From: Pseudomonadota bacterium
GTDB taxonomy: Bacteria; Myxococcota_A; Polyangia; Fen-1088
Length of the DNA stretch: 6,885 nt
Direction of reading: 5' to 3'
Assembly: GCA_023438785.1 (NCBI GenBank)
Contig: JAEXQJ010000012.1
Span: 1-6,885, forward strand
How positions within the stretch are numbered: the first letter of the stretch is position 1; each line of letters starts with the position of its first letter. Below are positions 4,822 through 6,885 of the stretch, one piece after another. The position numbers were made by a program, and so were the translations under genes. The notes under the pieces are model-generated. The model was given only the letters and a program-made list of their open reading frames with translations, had not been told where the DNA came from and ran no database searches.

Positions 4822-6885
4822 TTATTTCCGGGTGGGCGCGTTCGTGGGGGCGTCCAGGGTCGCGGCCAAGGTCTCCACCTCGAAGGCCTCGATGACGTCG
4901 CCCTCGCGTACGTCAGCGTAGTTCTCGATGGTCAAGCCGCACTCGTACCCATGCGTCACCTCGGCCACGTCGTCCTTGAACCGACGCAGCGAACTGAGCT
5001 TGCCCGTGCAGATGACCACCGAATCGCGCACCAGCCGAACGTGCGCCTTGCGGGTGACCTTGCCGTCGACCACGTTGCAGCCGGCCACCGTGCCCGCCTT
5101 GACGATGCGGAACACCTGGCGGACCTCGGCGCGACCGATGACCTTCTCCTTCGTCACCGGCGACAACATGCCCACCATGGCCTTCTTCACGTCGTCGATG
5201 GCGTCGTAGATGACCTGGTACAGCTTGATGTCCACGCCTTCCTGGTCGGCCAACGCCCGCGACTTGCCGGCCGGGCGAACGTTGAAGCCGATCACGACGG
5301 CTGACGAGGCCTTGGCCAGTTGAACATCCGACTCGGTAATTCCGCCCACGCCTGACGAGATCACGTTCACGCCCACGGTCGGGGTCGACAGGTTGCGCAA
5401 GGCATTCGCGATTGCCTCCACCGATCCCTGCACATCGGCCTTGAGCACGATGCGCACTTCCTTGACCTCACCTTCCTTGATCTTGTCGAGAATGTTTTCG
5501 AGCGACACGCGCGCGGTGGTACTGGCCTCCTTGCGCTTGCGCTGTTCCAGACGGTGCTCGACCAGTGCCTTGGCCGACTTCTCGTCGCTCACCACATTGA
5601 ACACCTCGCCCGCGTCGGGAACCCCATCCAGACCCAACAACTCAACCGGGGTGGCAGGACCGGCCTCGGTGATGTTCTGACCCTTGTCACCCAGCATGGC
5701 GCGGATCTTTCCGTACGCCTCGCCAGCCACGACCAAGTCGCCGATATTCAGCGTGCCTTCCTTGACCAGAACCGTGGCGATGGCGCCTCGTGCGCGATCC
5801 AGCCGTGCCTCGACGACGCTGCCGCGTGCCGCCTTCTTGGGATTGGCTTTCAGTTCCAGAACCTCGGCCTGCAGGGCAAGCATCTCCAGGAGCTTGTCGA
5901 CGCCCTGCTTGGTCTTGGCCGAGACCTCCACGAAGATCGTATCGCCGCCCAACTCCTCGGCGACCAGGTTCTGCTCCATGAGGCGCGTCCGCACCATGGC
6001 CGGGTTGGCGCCAGGCTTGTCGATCTTGTTGATGGCCACCACGATGGGCACCTCGGCCGCCTGGGCGTGCTTGATGGCCTCGACGGTCTGGGGCATGGGC
6101 CCCTCCTCCGCGGCCACCACGATAACGACGATATCCGTCATCTGGGCGCCGCGTGCACGCATCGCCGTGAAGGCCTCGTGGCCGGGCGTATCCAGGAAGA
6201 CCACATCCCCGTGCGGCGTGTGCACGCGGTAGGCACCGATGTGCTGGGTGATTCCGCCCGCCTCGCCGGCGGCCACATTGGCCTTGCGGATGGCGTCGAG
6301 CAGCGAGGTCTTGCCATGGTCGACGTGGCCCATGACGGTCACAACCGGAGCGCGAGGCAGCAGGTCCTCGGGGCTATCCGCCTGGCCCTCGGAGATGATC
6401 TCTTCCTCTTTGAAGGCCGTGGACTCGACCTGATAGCCGAACTCGTTGGCAATGAGCGAGGCCGTGTCGAGGTCGATGCTCTGGTTGATGTTCACGCCCA
6501 TCATGCCGAGCGCCCACAGCTTCTTGATGACCTCGTTGCCCTTCACGCCCATCTTCTGGGCGAGGTCGGACACGGCAACCGTCTCCCCCATGCGGATCAC
6601 ACGCTTGTGCTCAGCGGGGGTGGTGATCAGGGTCTGCTTGAGCTTCTTTCCGGCCGCGGCAACGCGCTTGCGAGGCGGTCCACCGGGACGCTGACCTGGC
6701 GCCCCGGGGCTGCGCCAGTCGCGACCCGCGGGGCCCCGCGAGACCAAGCCGGAGCGGCCCAGGCGACGAAGCTCCTCGTCGCGGTCCTTGATTTCGATCT
6801 TGGGCACGCTGTTGTCGCGATTGAGGCCGGGCAGTTGAATGAACTGGCCCGTGGCCGCTGATCCCGTCTCCCCGGGCTGCGGGTT
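4822..6885 (-). CDS. infB: Translation initiation factor IF-2 (5' end outside window)
   Basis: IF2 is the GTPase that places formyl-Met-tRNA in the ribosomal P site and promotes 70S joining. The frame is open to the window edge, so 687 C-terminal residues plus a TAA stop are visible and the true start is missing. A GTG at 6807 in the same frame is internal, not the start. Visible residues run as follows: Pro/Gly/Arg-rich linker (about 1-95), IF2_N domain (100-151), G domain with P-loop GHVDHGKT (186-193), switch GGITQHIGA (210-218), DTPGHEAF (232-239), NKID (286-289) and SAK (322-324), beta-barrel domain II (about 354-434), domain III (about 473-546) and the initiator-tRNA-binding C-terminal domain (about 582-671) with the conserved YECG (647-650). 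A short Ala/Thr/Pro tail follows. All nucleotide-binding motifs are intact. It is the first visible gene of the operon, 42 bases ahead of the DUF503 gene. The identification is very secure. Confidence 0.98.
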   Translation of the reverse strand, partial: NPQPGETGSAATGQFIQLPGLNRDNSVPKIEIKDRDEELRRLGRSGLVSRGPAGRDWRSPGAPGQRPGGPPRKRVAAAGKKLKQTLITTPAEHKRVIRMGETVAVSDLAQKMGVKGNEVIKKLWALGMMGVNINQSIDLDTASLIANEFGYQVESTAFKEEEIISEGQADSPEDLLPRAPVVTVMGHVDHGKTSLLDAIRKANVAAGEAGGITQHIGAYRVHTPHGDVVFLDTPGHEAFTAMRARGAQMTDIVVIVVAAEEGPMPQTVEAIKHAQAAEVPIVVAINKIDKPGANPAMVRTRLMEQNLVAEELGGDTIFVEVSAKTKQGVDKLLEMLALQAEVLELKANPKKAARGSVVEARLDRARGAIATVLVKEGTLNIGDLVVAGEAYGKIRAMLGDKGQNITEAGPATPVELLGLDGVPDAGEVFNVVSDEKSAKALVEHRLEQRKRKEASTTARVSLENILDKIKEGEVKEVRIVLKADVQGSVEAIANALRNLSTPTVGVNVISSGVGGITESDVQLAKASSAVVIGFNVRPAGKSRALADQEGVDIKLYQVIYDAIDDVKKAMVGMLSPVTKEKVIGRAEVRQVFRIVKAGTVAGCNVVDGKVTRKAHVRLVRDSVVICTGKLSSLRRFKDDVAEVTHGYECGLTIENYADVREGDVIEAFEVETLAATLDAPTNAPTRK

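Noticed and set aside
6805..6807. GTG as the start of infB
   Set aside because: The frame stays open upstream to the window edge, and the codon lies in a linker before the IF2_N domain; IF2 of this type has a long N-terminal region, so the real start is outside.
5554..6861. A plus-strand open frame of 435 codons opposite infB
   Set aside because: It has the same shadow pattern: His-, Gly-, Asp- and Leu-rich with no domain, opposite intact IF2 motifs.

Overview
This window is a single, one-directional block of housekeeping genes, all on the minus strand. The DNA is GC-rich, with strongly GC-biased third codon positions. Read in the direction of transcription (right to left), the order is infB (its 5' part lies off the right edge), a DUF503/YlxP-like gene, rbfA, truB, rpsO, pnp and dut. 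No mobile element, CRISPR array, tRNA or rRNA is visible, and no stretch longer than 180 bases lacks a gene.

The host is a GC-rich Gram-negative-type bacterium. The gene order, the IF2 with a Pro/Gly-rich linker and an IF2_N domain, and the DUF503 gene between infB and rbfA suggest a member of the former Deltaproteobacteria, perhaps Myxococcota. This is inferred from general resemblance and was not tested by a search.

Right part (about 4100-6885): infB, DUF503, rbfA and truB form a tight translation cluster. The DUF503/rbfA and rbfA/truB junctions are both 4-base GTGA overlaps. infB is separated from the DUF503 gene by 42 bases that contain a small perfect hairpin. IF2 brings initiator tRNA to the ribosome, RbfA matures the 30S subunit, and TruB makes pseudouridine 55 in tRNA.

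Middle (about 2660-3160): rpsO follows truB after 53 relatively AT-rich bases that hold a weak candidate promoter. Between rpsO and pnp are 177 bases with two structures: a strong terminator-like hairpin, then a long imperfect stem whose 3' arm ends a few bases before the pnp ribosome binding site. This resembles in layout the E. coli rpsO-pnp junction, where RNase III and PNPase control pnp mRNA, and it is the most interesting part of the window.

Left part (about 1-2660): pnp encodes a full-length polynucleotide phosphorylase with all catalytic residues plus KH and S1 domains. After 17 bases comes dut, a complete trimeric-type dUTPase with all five motifs. The last 67 bases show no gene that can be called.

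I found no previously undescribed system. The coding genes look intact and ordinary. The points worth checking are the RNA structures between genes, the pnp start codon, the unusual codon use in the first half of rpsO, and the uncharacterised DUF503 protein.
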